64,000 bases of DNA from Fuerstiella sp. (lineage in GTDB: Bacteria; Planctomycetota; Planctomycetia; Planctomycetales; Planctomycetaceae), in assembly GCA_029245955.1 (NCBI GenBank), contig JAQWOH010000040.1, positions 1-64,000 of the forward strand, read 5' to 3'. The notes beneath the pieces are model-generated. The model did not search any database. It saw only the letters and a program-made list of their open reading frames with translations, and was not told where the DNA came from. How positions within the stretch are numbered: position 1 is the stretch's first letter; each line of letters opens with the position of its first letter. A program made the translations under genes and the position numbers. Below, piece after piece: positions 16,931 to 27,288 of the stretch.

Positions 16931-19603
16931 TCAGCTCTTCGCCAGTTGCCGCAATACGGTGTGCAGAATTCCCCCGTTGCGGTAGTAATCAACCTCGACG
17001 GGGGTGTCGATGCGACAGGTCGTCACGAAGTGGATTTCATCACCGTTGCTCCTGTGAGCGGTCACTTCCACCGCCTGGCGAGGCTCAAGGGAATCATCAA
17101 GGCGAATATCGAAGACCTCAGTACCGTCGAGTTCAAGACTTTCGCGACTTTCACCTTCTCGATACTGCAGCGGAAGCACCCCCATGCCAACCAGATTGCT
17201 GCGATGGATCCGTTCATAACTTGTCGCAATGACAGCCTTGATACCAAGCAGAAACGTGCCTTTGGCGGCCCAGTCTCTGGAAGACCCGGTGCCATACTCC
17301 GCTCCGGCCAGAACAACCAGCGGTGTCCCCTCTGCCTTGTACTTCATTGCAGCGTCGTAAATCGAAGTCTGTTCCCCGGAAGGATAATGAATGCTGACAC
17401 TGCCTTCGGTGCCTGGAGCCAGCATGTTCTTCAGGCGAATGTTGGCAAACGTGCCGCGTGTCATCACTCGGTCGTTGCCGCGACGACTGCCGTAACTGTT
17501 GAATTCCTTCACTTCGACGCCCTGTGCCTGAAGATAACTGCCGGCAGGACTGTCCGCTTTGATCGCTCCGGCAGGACTGATGTGATCCGTGGTGGTTGAA
17601 TCGCCTACAGAGACAAGACACCGAGCGCCTTCGATGCCTGAAATTGGAGGAGGCTCGACAGGCATATCAATGAAGAATGGGGGTTCCTGAACGTAGGTGC
17701 TGTCTGAGTCCCATTCATACAGAGCAGCTTCGGAACTCTGAATCGCCTGCCATTCTTCGGGCCCCGAAGAGGCCGAGGCATACTGTTCCGTAAACATTTC
17801 AGGCGTCATTGAAGACGCAATCGTATCGGCGACTTCTTCCTGAGACGGCCAGATATCTTTGAGGAAGACGTCGTTCCCATCGGAATCCTGGCCAAGCGGT
17901 TCCGTGTCCAGATCGATGTCAACGGTGCCGACCAGTGCGTAGGCAACAACCAGAGGGGGGCTTGCCAGGTAGTTGGCTTTAACAAGCGGGTTAACGCGGC
18001 CTTCGAAGTTGCGATTTCCGGAAAGCACAGATGCCGCCACCAGATCACCGTTCGTCACAGCATTGGCAACCGGTTCGGGCAGCGGGCCACTGTTTCCGAT
18101 ACACGTCGTGCAACCGTAGCCGACCGTCTGAAAGCCCAGTTCGTTAAGCGGCTGATCAAGTCCGGATTTCGCAAGGTATTCGGTCACGACACGTGAGCCT
18201 GGAGCAAGACTGCTTTTCACCCACGGCTTGCGTTGCAGTCCTTTGGCAACGGCATTGCGCGCCAGAAGTCCTGCGCCAACCATCACACTGGGATTACTGG
18301 TATTGGTACAGCTTGTAATCGCGGCAATCACAACAACACCATCCGTTATTTCAGAGCTGCTTCCGTTGTCCTCCACCCGAACGGGGCTGGCCGGGACGTC
18401 TCTACCAAACGTGTCACCGAGCGTCTTTTTCCATGCAGGCTGCATATCTGAAAGCAGGATGCGGTCCTGAGGACGCTTGGGCCCCGCCAGCGACGGGACC
18501 ACAGTGCTCATGTCAAGCCCAAGGGTGCTGCTGAAAACAGGTTCGGGAGCATCATCAGTGCGGAACAGACCCTGTTCTTTCGTGTAACGCTCGACCAGAT
18601 CAACAAGTTCTGCCGAACGACCAGTGCGTTGCAGATAATCAAGAGTCTCGCCGTCAACCGGGACGAAGCCCATGGTGGCTCCGTATTCGGGAGCCATGTT
18701 GGCAAGAGTCGCGCGGTCAGCAAGCCCCAGTCTGGCCATGCCATCACCATAAAATTCAACAAACTTGCCAACGACGCCGTGAGCTCTCAGCATTTGAGTC
18801 ACAGTCAGCACAAGGTCGGTGGCCGTTGCACCTTCCGGTAGTGCGCCGGTGAGCTTAAAACCGACGACTTCCGGAGTCAGCATATAGATCGGCTGGCCAA
18901 GCATCACTGCTTCCGCTTCAATGCCGCCAACGCCCCAACCGACAACACCCAAACCGTTAATCATTGTGGTGTGACTGTCAGTACCAACAAGGCTGTCGGG
19001 ATAGGCAACACCATTATTCACCATCACAACCTTCGCCAGATATTCCAGGTTCACCTGATGAACAATGCCGGTTGCCGGCGGAACGACGCTGAAGTTTTCC
19101 AGCGCCTTCTGCCCCCAACGAAGAAACTCGTAACGTTCTTTGTTCCGCTGAAACTCGATTTCCACGTTATGCTTTAACGCAAACCGGCTGGCGAACTCAT
19201 CCACCTGTACACTGTGGTCAACGACCAGATCGCACGGCACGAGCGGGTTGATCTTTGTCGGATCCCCCCCCATCCGGACCATGGCACTGCGCAAAGCGGC
19301 AAGATCAACAACCGCCGGAACGCCGGTAAAATCCTGCAGTACAACCCGCCCGGGTTTGAAGGGGACTTCAACCTGAGCCGGAGCTGCAGCATTCCAGTTA
19401 GCCAGATTTGTAACGTCGTCCGAATTCACGACAAAACCATCGACGTTACGAAGGCACGCTTCCAGCAGGACTCGAATGGAATAGGGCAGAGCGTCGATAT
19501 TCCCGATACCGTCATCAGCCAGTTTGCGGAGACGAAAATACTTCACATCGCCGGCTGATGTGGACAAAGTGGCTTCAGCACCGAACGTATTTGCAGCAGT
19601 CAT
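16931..19603 (-). CDS. acnA: Aconitate hydratase A
   Basis: AcnA isomerises citrate to isocitrate in the TCA cycle using a [4Fe-4S] cluster. The 890-residue length is normal for AcnA/IRP-type enzymes. The three cluster cysteines are visible: C432 in SCTNTSNP, and C498 and C501 in [34 protein letters not shown] precedes them, and the swivel domain carries [17 protein letters not shown] with [18 protein letters not shown] near the C-terminus. I start at ATG 19603 (MTAANTFG); the open frame upstream to 19690 is basic and Cys-rich and unlike AcnA. It is divergent from the cyclophilin gene over about 360 bases (19604-19963), where I see no clear regulatory motif. Confidence 0.97.
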   Translation of the reverse strand: MTAANTFGAEATLSTSAGDVKYFRLRKLADDGIGNIDALPYSIRVLLEACLRNVDGFVVNSDDVTNLANWNAAAPAQVEVPFKPGRVVLQDFTGVPAVVDLAALRSAMVRMGGDPTKINPLVPCDLVVDHSVQVDEFASRFALKHNVEIEFQRNKERYEFLRWGQKALENFSVVPPATGIVHQVNLEYLAKVVMVNNGVAYPDSLVGTDSHTTMINGLGVVGWGVGGIEAEAVMLGQPIYMLTPEVVGFKLTGALPEGATATDLVLTVTQMLRAHGVVGKFVEFYGDGMARLGLADRATLANMAPEYGATMGFVPVDGETLDYLQRTGRSAELVDLVERYTKEQGLFRTDDAPEPVFSSTLGLDMSTVVPSLAGPKRPQDRILLSDMQPAWKKTLGDTFGRDVPASPVRVEDNGSSSEITDGVVVIAAITSCTNTSNPSVMVGAGLLARNAVAKGLQRKPWVKSSLAPGSRVVTEYLAKSGLDQPLNELGFQTVGYGCTTCIGNSGPLPEPVANAVTNGDLVAASVLSGNRNFEGRVNPLVKANYLASPPLVVAYALVGTVDIDLDTEPLGQDSDGNDVFLKDIWPSQEEVADTIASSMTPEMFTEQYASASSGPEEWQAIQSSEAALYEWDSDSTYVQEPPFFIDMPVEPPPISGIEGARCLVSVGDSTTTDHISPAGAIKADSPAGSYLQAQGVEVKEFNSYGSRRGNDRVMTRGTFANIRLKNMLAPGTEGSVSIHYPSGEQTSIYDAAMKYKAEGTPLVVLAGAEYGTGSSRDWAAKGTFLLGIKAVIATSYERIHRSNLVGMGVLPLQYREGESRESLELDGTEVFDIRLDDSLEPRQAVEVTAHRSNGDEIHFVTTCRIDTPVEVDYYRNGGILHTVLRQLAKS

Positions 19604-19963
19604 GTATCGTGGCTTGTGTAAATCTCGTGGACAGCAACGGACCTTTGTCGCAAGCCGGCAGTTGCACGGCTTGCGGCGGATTGTAGACATCTGTGCGCAA
19701 GACTCAATTGGGAAGCCCTGGACGATGTTCGTATCTGCGGAACACAGACTCGAGTTTCTCAGATGTGCGCAGTCGATTGCGGCCGCTCACAGGCCGTTTC
19801 ACGCGTTCCATCAGCGTCCGGGACAGATCCCGTTCAGCTTCAACCGGGCCTTCCACCATTCTTAGTGCGAAAGGCAACCGCGCGAACACTTGCGTCTGCA
19901 TGACTTTTCGACGAACCTCCGCCCAAATCTCTAAATCTGCGTTCCACCAACCAGGCCAGAATC

Positions 19964-20503
19964 ATGACTGCAAACCGCCAGACAGAAGTTGTCGAAGCAA
20001 CTAAGGACGTTGACTTTGAAGCCAATAAGTATCAGATTGAACTCAATACAACGCACGGACGAATCCTTCTGAACCTGCTTCCCGATGTGGCTCCCGGACA
20101 TTGTCGCAACATGATCGGGCTGACCAGGATCGGGTTCTACAGCGGCCTGTCGTTTCATCGCATCATCGGCGGCTTCATGATTCAGGGTGGCTGCCCACAA
20201 GGGACCGGCACCGGCGGGCCGGGGTACAATGTCGACGCCGAATTCAACGACACGCCGCACGTTGAAGGGGTGCTGTCTATGGCACGTTCATCGGACCCCA
20301 ATTCGGCCGGTTCACAGTTCTTTATCTGTCTTGGGGCACATACTCACCTGGACGGGCAATATACCGCGTTTGGCCGAACAGCTGACGCGGAAAGCATGGA
20401 AGTGGTTCGAGTCATCGGTTCCATGCCGACGGACCACGGAGATCGTCCACAGTCAGCGTCCGGAATTGATGCCGCTACGGTCATCGTGACAGCGATCGAA
20501 TAA
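19964..20503 (+). CDS. Cyclophilin-type peptidyl-prolyl isomerase
   Basis: A 179-residue cyclophilin that speeds cis-trans isomerisation of prolyl bonds. Active-site residues are present: FHRIIGGFMIQGG (64-76, with R66 and Q74), MARSSDPNSAGSQFFICLG (106-124) and LDGQYTAFGR (129-138). There is no signal peptide or anchor, so it is cytoplasmic. The first about 20 residues are an acidic extension with no clear role. It converges on the surface-protein gene at 20678, and 20504-20677 holds no evident gene or strong hairpin. Confidence 0.95.
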   Translation: MTANRQTEVVEATKDVDFEANKYQIELNTTHGRILLNLLPDVAPGHCRNMIGLTRIGFYSGLSFHRIIGGFMIQGGCPQGTGTGGPGYNVDAEFNDTPHVEGVLSMARSSDPNSAGSQFFICLGAHTHLDGQYTAFGRTADAESMEVVRVIGSMPTDHGDRPQSASGIDAATVIVTAIE

Positions 20504-20677
20504 TTCTTCACCGATGAACGAAGTCAGCAAGGTACGGCCCGGCAGTCCCGCAAGAGGCCCGTGTATCGCTGCCTGACGGAACACCAGCGCCCGGTGTGGT
20601 CTCCGGCCACGACGAGCAATCGGCTGGATTCGGGTCGTTGACACCATCACTCACGCCGCGAAGTCATTGCGATGGAA

Positions 20678-23056
20678 CTAGTCCAATGCGCCAATCAGGT
20701 CAGCAAGAATCCGGTGGTTTCCGAACAGCACATCAGGTGGCGTGACACCACTCCGAGCGCTGACGGATATCAACACAGCGTCCGGATCGGTAATCAGACT
20801 TAAGTCGTTGTAGAACGCGGACGTCAACTGCGCAATGAGTCTTCCTTTAAGCCCGTTCAGTCTTCCAGTGCCGACTTCCCATTCGTACAGACTTCCATCT
20901 TCCAGAATGTAGTACCAGCGACTGTTCGCGCCATACAGCCAGCGTTCTTTCGCTCCGCCCCAGTTCAAAAAATCGCTCTCGGTCAGGCTGAACTGCAGTT
21001 GCATGTCCAGCACAATAGCGTTGGTCTGCTCGGTGCTCAGCGGAGCAGTCTGGATCCATCCCGCCTCGGGAACAGTACGGATGGCATAATCACCTGGGAC
21101 AACGTCTTCGAAGATATACCAGCCTCGCTCTGTTTCGAACTGTATGGTGCCATCGTCATTCACGTCGACATTCTTCGTGAAGGTCGTCGCCACGACACTT
21201 CCGTTCTGATCAATCAGTTCGACACTGCGACCGTTAACCCACGGCTCAACTTCGCTTTCAATGAACTCTCTCGACTGAGGACCGGTGCCAGGCCTGTCAA
21301 ACGAACCGCCTTCCTCCTCCTGATGCGGCCCCCAGTACGTCGCTTGCCCATCCGGGTTGATAATGTACCAATCGTCGTGCTCGTAGTCATAGAACCACTC
21401 GTGCCCAGCCTGCAGCGGATCCAACGGGATCAGTTTCTGATACTCCGGAACAAGTGTGACACTGTCGCGTTTCGAGTTGGCGAAAAAGTCCAGCCACACC
21501 CGCCCCCTGATAATAACGGATTCGTAGTTACCGAAATCCACGCGCATGATCACGGGACGGACACCGGAATTGGATAAGGAATCACTGTACTGCCCGCCGA
21601 AAAGCAGTGTGGGGTCATTGAAATATACAGAGCCAACGACCGAAACAAGTGTTCCCCTTGCCGGCGATGATTCACTTATCGTGTTACCGTCCCAGCGACA
21701 CAGGTCGCCCTCCGGCGTGATGTAGTGCCATCCATTCCTCGGACTGAATATCCACTTCTCACCCAGCCCACCAAAGTTCTCGTAGTATGAATCACGAAAC
21801 TCAAGCGCCAGGTCATTGACAATCCGCGACACTGGACTGGTCAGATCAAATTCAATCCGGGTACTTTCATTCCATCCATCGGGGACGACCTGCCGAACCG
21901 TGTACGATACTCCCTGCGTCACGTCGAAGCTGTACCAACCGCCCTCAGTCGCCGGATCAATTGTGCCATCCAGATTGACGTCCCGACCTTCCGTCCGAGT
22001 TGTGCCGATGACAATACCATCACTGTCAAGCAACTCCACTGTCCAGCCACTCAGCCACGGCTCCACGTCTCCGAAAGACGCCTGCATGACCAGCTCGGGC
22101 TGGTAGTAATAGCGCCCCGCATCAAGTGAAGCGACGACAGTGCCGTCAAGTGATCCTCCTGTACCGGACCATTCCGTAAGCGTTCCGTCCGAGGTCAGAA
22201 AATACCAATTGTTATTCTGCCTGGAAAGAAACCAATACTCCTCACCGCCAAATGCGTTGAAGTGCGTGTTACCTCGATCAATCTCCAGACGTAAACCGGC
22301 AAGCTCCGGCTCGGGGCGAATGGAATCCGCGTTCACATCGTTCCAGATACGACCTTCCACGATGGCCGGCGGCCCCTCGTAGGTGACTTCCAGCAGAGGA
22401 GCAAGACTGACATCAGGACCGTCTTTGCTGATGAATGAGGCAACAGCTCCGCCGCTGGCTTCAATCAGCCAGCCAAAATTCACCGCCGCGTCATCCAGCC
22501 AACGCTGCACGTCATCAATCAGGCCTCCCCCCGCCAACTCGTGCGCACCGACGCCCGCAACAGTTGCGGAGGCTGAAGCGGACCCATAATCGCCGCCGGG
22601 GGAACTCCAAAGCTGTCCGTCGTATTGAGAATAAAGCCAGGTGGCGTCAAACTCCCGCGCTGGAGCCCCCACGGACTCATCGCCCGGAGCATTTGAACTC
22701 GATTCTCCCCAGGCAGCGGAAATCGGATGTACGGCCACGGCGCCGCCACCCGATGAGCGAGCCGAATTGACTGTCAAGACAGCATCAATGATCGTGGAAC
22801 CATCCGGAATCCCGCCAACGTCAAACTGCACCAGACCATGAGTCCCTCCGCCAACCAGAATAAACTCGCCAGCACCATTGCTGGCATCGGGATCGCTTTG
22901 ATAGATCGTGCTGTCCTGGGAGGCACTGAACTGCACCGTCACCGCACTTAAGAGCTGACGCAACTCAAGCGAATCAGTAACGCAGTCCAGTGTCCGGGCG
23001 CATCTTCGACGCGGGCGACGGAACAATGCGTTAAAGAATCTGGAACGTGAAACCAT
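20678..23056 (-). CDS. Surface protein: DNRLRE + SdrB-like + WY-DG-W repeats
   Basis: About 792 residues from the ATG at 23056, which follows AGGCGGG. The N-terminus has an Arg-rich block and SLELRQLLSA, the planctomycete LEPRxLLSA-type leader of exported proteins. Next is a DNRLRE-type beta domain (QDSTIYQSDPDASNG, LVQFDV, AVHPISAAW). Then SdrD-B/Cna-B-like modules (VEGRIWNDVNAD, RGRVWLDFFANSK, GWYIFEDVVPGDYAIRTVPE, with calcium-type DVNDDGTI loops) are interspersed with four related hairpins near 22155-22245, 21681-21769, 21328-21405 and 20872-20962. Each hairpin reads W-x(n)-WYx(I/L)x-x-(D/E)G-x-L-x-x-W. It has no sortase or PEP-type end. Likely an extracellular adhesin or matrix protein. 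Confidence 0.82.
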   Translation of the reverse strand: MVSRSRFFNALFRRPRRRCARTLDCVTDSLELRQLLSAVTVQFSASQDSTIYQSDPDASNGAGEFILVGGGTHGLVQFDVGGIPDGSTIIDAVLTVNSARSSGGGAVAVHPISAAWGESSSNAPGDESVGAPAREFDATWLYSQYDGQLWSSPGGDYGSASASATVAGVGAHELAGGGLIDDVQRWLDDAAVNFGWLIEASGGAVASFISKDGPDVSLAPLLEVTYEGPPAIVEGRIWNDVNADSIRPEPELAGLRLEIDRGNTHFNAFGGEEYWFLSRQNNNWYFLTSDGTLTEWSGTGGSLDGTVVASLDAGRYYYQPELVMQASFGDVEPWLSGWTVELLDSDGIVIGTTRTEGRDVNLDGTIDPATEGGWYSFDVTQGVSYTVRQVVPDGWNESTRIEFDLTSPVSRIVNDLALEFRDSYYENFGGLGEKWIFSPRNGWHYITPEGDLCRWDGNTISESSPARGTLVSVVGSVYFNDPTLLFGGQYSDSLSNSGVRPVIMRVDFGNYESVIIRGRVWLDFFANSKRDSVTLVPEYQKLIPLDPLQAGHEWFYDYEHDDWYIINPDGQATYWGPHQEEEGGSFDRPGTGPQSREFIESEVEPWVNGRSVELIDQNGSVVATTFTKNVDVNDDGTIQFETERGWYIFEDVVPGDYAIRTVPEAGWIQTAPLSTEQTNAIVLDMQLQFSLTESDFLNWGGAKERWLYGANSRWYYILEDGSLYEWEVGTGRLNGLKGRLIAQLTSAFYNDLSLITDPDAVLISVSARSGVTPPDVLFGNHRILADLIGALD

Positions 23057-23243
23057 TGACCCGCCTGATCTCAACTCTCGCCAAATCACCAATCCCTGAT
23101 TGAGACCGTTTTCAATCCCTTGAAAACATTCCTCCGGACAGAAAGATAACGCGTGGCAGTTTTCACTGAAGCTCTTGAAAAACAATAACCGCCCCGATGT
23201 CACAGACGATTCGGCCTTCAACTTCTAACACGTGCCGGAAAAG

Positions 23244-23741
23244 CTATATATTTGTCGACACACTGCCCCTGACCGTGTCTCCGATACAAACCTCGCCACC
23301 GATTTCCACGACGGCCGTAATTCCGCCATGCCCAATCATTGCCTCATATCCCCCCACGCCAAGTGTTTGTTCCATTCTTGAACAGGGAACGCAGTCCCCT
23401 GTTCCCTTCAGCACGACTTCTCCTATTCTGAACCGCTGTAAGCGAAGTGCAGCAATATTTATACCAGAAACCACAATATTTCGGCGAATCGCGTCCGGAG
23501 CGGCGGCCTCCAGCCCCAGAAGTTCGGCTACGACCGGAAGATGTTCGTGCTGAATTAACGTCACCTGGCGTTCAGAGTCGCCGGATTCGCATCGATGGTG
23601 CTCTCCATTGATGCCCTGACCGGCTATGAGCTCGATTCGCTCCGGCTCCTCCATTCTCCCTTCACGAACCGTCGCCAGCCCCAACCACTCGACCCGCCCG
23701 GCAAACTCTTTCGTGAATAACAGCTCCTGTACAATCTTCAC
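23244..23741 (-). CDS. MOSC-domain protein
   Basis: About 165 residues. The GTG at 23741 is the best start, because AGGAG lies eight bases upstream; the open frame to 23804 has no such site. The MOSC core is visible: GINGEHH, QVTLIQHEHL, RRNIVVSGINIAAL, FRIGEVVLKGTGDCVPCSRME and GHGGITAVV. The conserved cysteine in GDCVPC is the residue that handles sulfur or the molybdenum cofactor in MOSC proteins. Stand-alone small MOSC proteins reduce N-hydroxylated compounds or move sulfur; the partner is not evident. It is divergent from mch with about 190 bases between starts. Confidence 0.9.
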   Translation of the reverse strand: MKIVQELLFTKEFAGRVEWLGLATVREGRMEEPERIELIAGQGINGEHHRCESGDSERQVTLIQHEHLPVVAELLGLEAAAPDAIRRNIVVSGINIAALRLQRFRIGEVVLKGTGDCVPCSRMEQTLGVGGYEAMIGHGGITAVVEIGGEVCIGDTVRGSVSTNI

Positions 23742-23934
23742 GTTGTCGCTCCTGCAACCGTACCTTAAATTCGATCCTGGCCCGGTTCGTAGAATACCAC
23801 CCACAGGCCCAAGTGTCGTGCATGTGGTGGTTGCCAGTCGACATGATATCCTTCAGCGTCGCAGGATCAGAACAGTTCGGTCAGGAAAATCCACGCTGTA
23901 TTCCCTCTCGAACAGTGACAGAGCAAATTTACTA

Positions 23935-24891
23935 ATGGCAGAATTCCCATCCCTCAACGATCGAGCCAAGAAACTCTTTCGGACGGCTGTTTCCAACCAG
24001 GATGTCCTGCGAGTTGCTCACACCACACTGGACCGAGCTGAAATCCTGGACTTCGGAGTCGACGCAGTCGGAGGCCTGGCAGCAGGACTGCATCTGGCGG
24101 AAATGTGTATGGCCGGGCTGGGCAGGGTTCAACTGCAGTCACCCGGTCCGCTGATTGAATTGCCGCAGGTATTTGTCAGCACTGATCACCCGCTTCAGTC
24201 CTGCCTGCTGTCCCAGTATGCCGGCTGGAAAATCGCTACCGACGATTTTTTTGCCATGGGCTCCGGACCAATGCGAGCAACGGCGGCCCGCGAATCTCTG
24301 TACGAAGAGTTCTCCGTCAATGAAGGCCGCACATCCTGTGTCGGGGTGCTGGAAGCAGGCAGCCTGCCGACGCAGTCAGCGATCGACCGGATCCTTGCAC
24401 AGGTCGGCCACGTGAACAACCTATCGATTGCCGTAGCACCAACGGCATCGCAGGCAGGAAATGTCCAGGTCGTTGCTCGCTCTGTCGAAACGGCAATGCA
24501 CAAACTGCACGAGCTGAAATTCCCCGTGTCAACTGTTATCAGCGGAACAGGGGTAGCGCCACTCCCGCCCGTGGCACAGAACGACCTTGCCGGAATCGGC
24601 CGCACCAACGATGCCATTCTGTATGGCAGCGTGGTCAACCTGTGGGTGGACTGCGAGGATCAACAGATTCAGGATATCGGAGCTGACACGCCGTCGTGCT
24701 CATCCACTTCACACGGAAGATCGTTTCTGGATCTGTTCAAAGAGGCCAATCACGACTTCTACGCGCTCGACAAGGCCCTGTTCAGTCCCGCCATGGTTGT
24801 CTTTCACAGCCTGCAGACGGGCAACACTTTCCGATATGGAAAACTCATGCCCGACCTGTTGCGGAATTCATTTGGGATGCTGAGTCATTGA
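23935..24891 (+). CDS. mch: Methenyltetrahydromethanopterin cyclohydrolase
   Basis: Mch hydrolyses methenyl-H4MPT to formyl-H4MPT in the archaeal-type C1 pathway that planctomycetes and methylotrophic proteobacteria use to oxidise or detoxify formaldehyde. The 318-residue length fits. Family segments include VDAVGGLAAGLHLAEMCMAG, WKIATDDFFAMGSGPMRA, SCVGVLEAGSLP, APTASQAGNVQVVARSVETA, GRTNDAILYGSVVNLWV and DFYALDKALFSPA. ATG 23935 (MAEFPSLNDR) is where family resemblance begins; the longer open frame upstream overlaps the MOSC gene. Another gene of the same pathway type lies at 25456 after a 564-base gap. Confidence 0.96.
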   Translation: MAEFPSLNDRAKKLFRTAVSNQDVLRVAHTTLDRAEILDFGVDAVGGLAAGLHLAEMCMAGLGRVQLQSPGPLIELPQVFVSTDHPLQSCLLSQYAGWKIATDDFFAMGSGPMRATAARESLYEEFSVNEGRTSCVGVLEAGSLPTQSAIDRILAQVGHVNNLSIAVAPTASQAGNVQVVARSVETAMHKLHELKFPVSTVISGTGVAPLPPVAQNDLAGIGRTNDAILYGSVVNLWVDCEDQQIQDIGADTPSCSSTSHGRSFLDLFKEANHDFYALDKALFSPAMVVFHSLQTGNTFRYGKLMPDLLRNSFGMLSH

Positions 24892-25455
24892 CACAGTGAA
24901 AAATCGACGCGCAGAACGACAGTGCGATGCAGGTCGCGAACAAACGCGACAGCAACAAGTGCGATGATGTGGGAAACGACGTGAGTGAGGCACGCGCTGC
25001 TGCTGCGCAGCAGAGCTTCACAGAATCATGCGGCCTGCTCCTGATGGAAGTAATGAACCGGGAACCCCGCGACACATCCCGGCTTTCGCCCCGCATCTCA
25101 GCGTGTCCGCAGCAGGGCCGACCGTGTTGGCAAAGCACAGCCGAATATGCGGATCGAAGAGTTTCTCTTGCCTGTCAGCCCTTTCATATACATGTGACCA
25201 CCGCCCCCCGGCGTGGTTCACGAATCACAGACTTCCATGCGGCGGGCCTCACCTGAATTCACCACGCTCTGACAGGACACCCCGAGCAGCAGATGGATCC
25301 TCACTCATCGCCACGGTCTGTGACCCGCCGCCCATCGACACTGTGCAGCCGTCAACGTTGACGGATAACAGTTCTGCATGGAAGAAAGTTGTCTCAATCT
25401 GTGATATACCTCCCGCTCGGCTGCGACATGAAAAACATAGTCAAAAGGGAGACAG
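24892..25455 (+). other. Gene-free gap between mch and the ATP-grasp gene
   Basis: No convincing gene lies in this 564-base stretch. A short GC hairpin (CTGCTGCGCAGCAG, near 25000-25014) occurs about 110 bases past the mch stop but lacks a T-tract. The last bases before 25456 carry AAAAGGGAGACAG, a strong ribosome binding site for the next gene. A promoter for the 25456-27969 unit is expected here, but I could not pick a convincing -35/-10 pair. Confidence 0.45.
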
Positions 25456-26331
25456 ATGCGGATTGGGGTTCTTGGTAACGAAGGTAGTTGGTACGTGGAT
25501 CAAATCTGCTCCGCGGTCGTCAGCGCCGGGCACGATGCAGCGGCGTTGCAGTTTCAGCAGCTGCGCGCCGGTGTCAGCGACAGCAACAGCCATCTGCACA
25601 TCGGCGATCTGGATGTCACGAGCCTTGACGCGCTCGTCGTGCGCACCATGCCGCCGGGCTCTCTGGAACAGGTCGTCTGTCGCATGGATTTTCTGGCCGC
25701 AGTTGCGGCCTGCGGTGTGCGAGTCATCAATGACCCCAAAGCCATTGAATGTGCTGTGGACAAGTACCTCACGATCCAGAAACTGGCAGCCGCCGGAGTT
25801 CGGGTCCCGGATACCATGGTCTGCGAAAACAGCGACGCGGCACTGGACGCTTTCAAACAACTGGGAGGAGACGTGGTCGTAAAGCCGCTGTTTGGAGCAG
25901 AAGGTCGGGGCATCATGCGAGTCGACCATCCGGAGCTGGCGCTGCGAGCATTTCGAACACTGGAACGCCTGCAGGCGACAATCTACGTGCAGCGTTTCAA
26001 TCAGGGCTCGCTGACCGATATCCGCATCCTGCTGCTTGACGGAAAGGTGGTTGGCTGCATCAAACGGTCACCTAGAAATGGCGATTTTCGCGCGAATGCA
26101 GCCCAAAACGCAGTTTGTCATGCGTGGCGACCGACACAGGTGGAACGCAGTCTGGCGCTCACGGCGGCAAGTGTCACCGGATGCGTATTCTCCGGCGTCG
26201 ACCTGATGTACAACGAATATCACCAGCCCATGGTTATCGAAGTCAACGCAGTCCCTGGCTGGAAAGCACTCGAAAAATCGTGTGACGTCGACGTCCCGCA
26301 AACACTGATTCGGTGGCTCGAGCACCAATAG
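25456..26331 (+). CDS. RimK-like ATP-grasp ligase (methanopterin-cluster type)
   Basis: A 291-residue ATP-grasp enzyme of the RimK/MptN group. Visible parts are the N-terminal MRIGVLGNEGSWYVDQI, DKYLTIQKLAAAGVRVPDTM (lid and start of the ATP fold), GGDVVVKPLFGAEGRGIMRV (glycine-rich nucleotide loop), YVQRFNQ, DIRILLLDGKVVGCIKR, and VFSGVDLMY with VIEVNAVPGWKAL (metal-binding Glu and Asn). Relatives of this type sit in bacterial H4MPT gene clusters and may add glutamate to the cofactor side chain; the exact reaction is not proven for the bacterial proteins. It precedes the phosphatase-family gene by 30 bases. Confidence 0.88.
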   Translation: MRIGVLGNEGSWYVDQICSAVVSAGHDAAALQFQQLRAGVSDSNSHLHIGDLDVTSLDALVVRTMPPGSLEQVVCRMDFLAAVAACGVRVINDPKAIECAVDKYLTIQKLAAAGVRVPDTMVCENSDAALDAFKQLGGDVVVKPLFGAEGRGIMRVDHPELALRAFRTLERLQATIYVQRFNQGSLTDIRILLLDGKVVGCIKRSPRNGDFRANAAQNAVCHAWRPTQVERSLALTAASVTGCVFSGVDLMYNEYHQPMVIEVNAVPGWKALEKSCDVDVPQTLIRWLEHQ

Positions 26332-26361
26332 AGGCTGAAAACACAGACAGGATCCAAACGA

Positions 26362-27288
26362 ATGCATGATAACATCGAACAGATTACTGCGGCCCTTGCG
26401 GATGCACTGCCGCCGGTTATGCGGTGGTGCGGTGCGGTCGCCAGGCGGTTGCGACAGTTCAACATCGCCGTAGAGGGAAAGTCATCGGGAAATTCCAATA
26501 CGGATGCGCTGACTCTGGCTGATCTTTCCGTTCAGGAGATTCTGGTGGCCGCACTGCGTGACGCCGACCCGATTCTTCGCACGTGCCGAATTGAAGGCGA
26601 AGAATCCACGGGCGACATGGCTCTTTTCTCCAGTGATGCAGATCTGTCTATCGCGATCGATCCGATCGACGGGACGAAACAATACCGTGATCGTTCCGGA
26701 ATCGGATATTCCATTATCGTACATCTGCATGATGACGAAACGCCGTACTATTCGCTGGTCTTCGCTCCGGAAATGGGAAAGCAGGGCACATGGGTCGAAG
26801 TCGCTCCTGATCGTCTGCGGTGTGGCGGTGACGACACATCAAAGACGGCTCGACAGGTACTGAACGATCTGCCCGACCTGCGGAACAATCGCAGCACGGA
26901 CGGAAAAGGCATCTACCTGATCGGGTTCCAGACACGAGACGAAGAATGTGCCCGACTGGTGGACGGCCTGCAGCTTTCAGGCAGAACCTCTGATGAAATG
27001 AACGGCAGCATCTACCCGCTCATGGCGACTTCAGAATACGCCGGGTCGCTGATTCATTCGCCGAATATCTATGACTTCCCTGTCTCTATGCACATTGCCA
27101 GACTGCTCGGCGGTGATGCGATCTGGGCACACAACCGAAAGCCCGTCCACTATCGAGAACTCTGGATGGATGATCGTGCCGACATGCTGCGATTCCCTGG
27201 TATTGTCGCCTGCAGTGAACACGACTGGATAAACCAGAAACTATGCGATCTGGCGGAAGGCTGGAATCAGATTCGATATACAGACTGA
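26362..27288 (+). CDS. Inositol monophosphatase-family protein
   Basis: A 308-residue member of the Li-sensitive, Mg-dependent phosphatase family (IMPase/CysQ/FBPase-like). Metal ligands are in place: IEGEES with E80 and DPIDGTKQYRD with D100 and D103. The late ligand is less clear (SPNIYDFPVSMHIARLLGG replaces the usual WDxAAG), so the substrate is probably not inositol phosphate. Family members act on inositol-1-phosphate, 3'-phosphoadenylates or sugar phosphates. Its position between an ATP-grasp ligase and an HExxH protein, near mch, suggests a phosphorylated pterin-cofactor intermediate, which is inference only. Confidence 0.85.
   Translation: MHDNIEQITAALADALPPVMRWCGAVARRLRQFNIAVEGKSSGNSNTDALTLADLSVQEILVAALRDADPILRTCRIEGEESTGDMALFSSDADLSIAIDPIDGTKQYRDRSGIGYSIIVHLHDDETPYYSLVFAPEMGKQGTWVEVAPDRLRCGGDDTSKTARQVLNDLPDLRNNRSTDGKGIYLIGFQTRDEECARLVDGLQLSGRTSDEMNGSIYPLMATSEYAGSLIHSPNIYDFPVSMHIARLLGGDAIWAHNRKPVHYRELWMDDRADMLRFPGIVACSEHDWINQKLCDLAEGWNQIRYTD

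Noticed and set aside
24990-25015. CTGCTGCGCAGCAG hairpin as a terminator for mch
   Set aside because: It lacks a T-tract on either strand and is over 100 bases from the stop codon.
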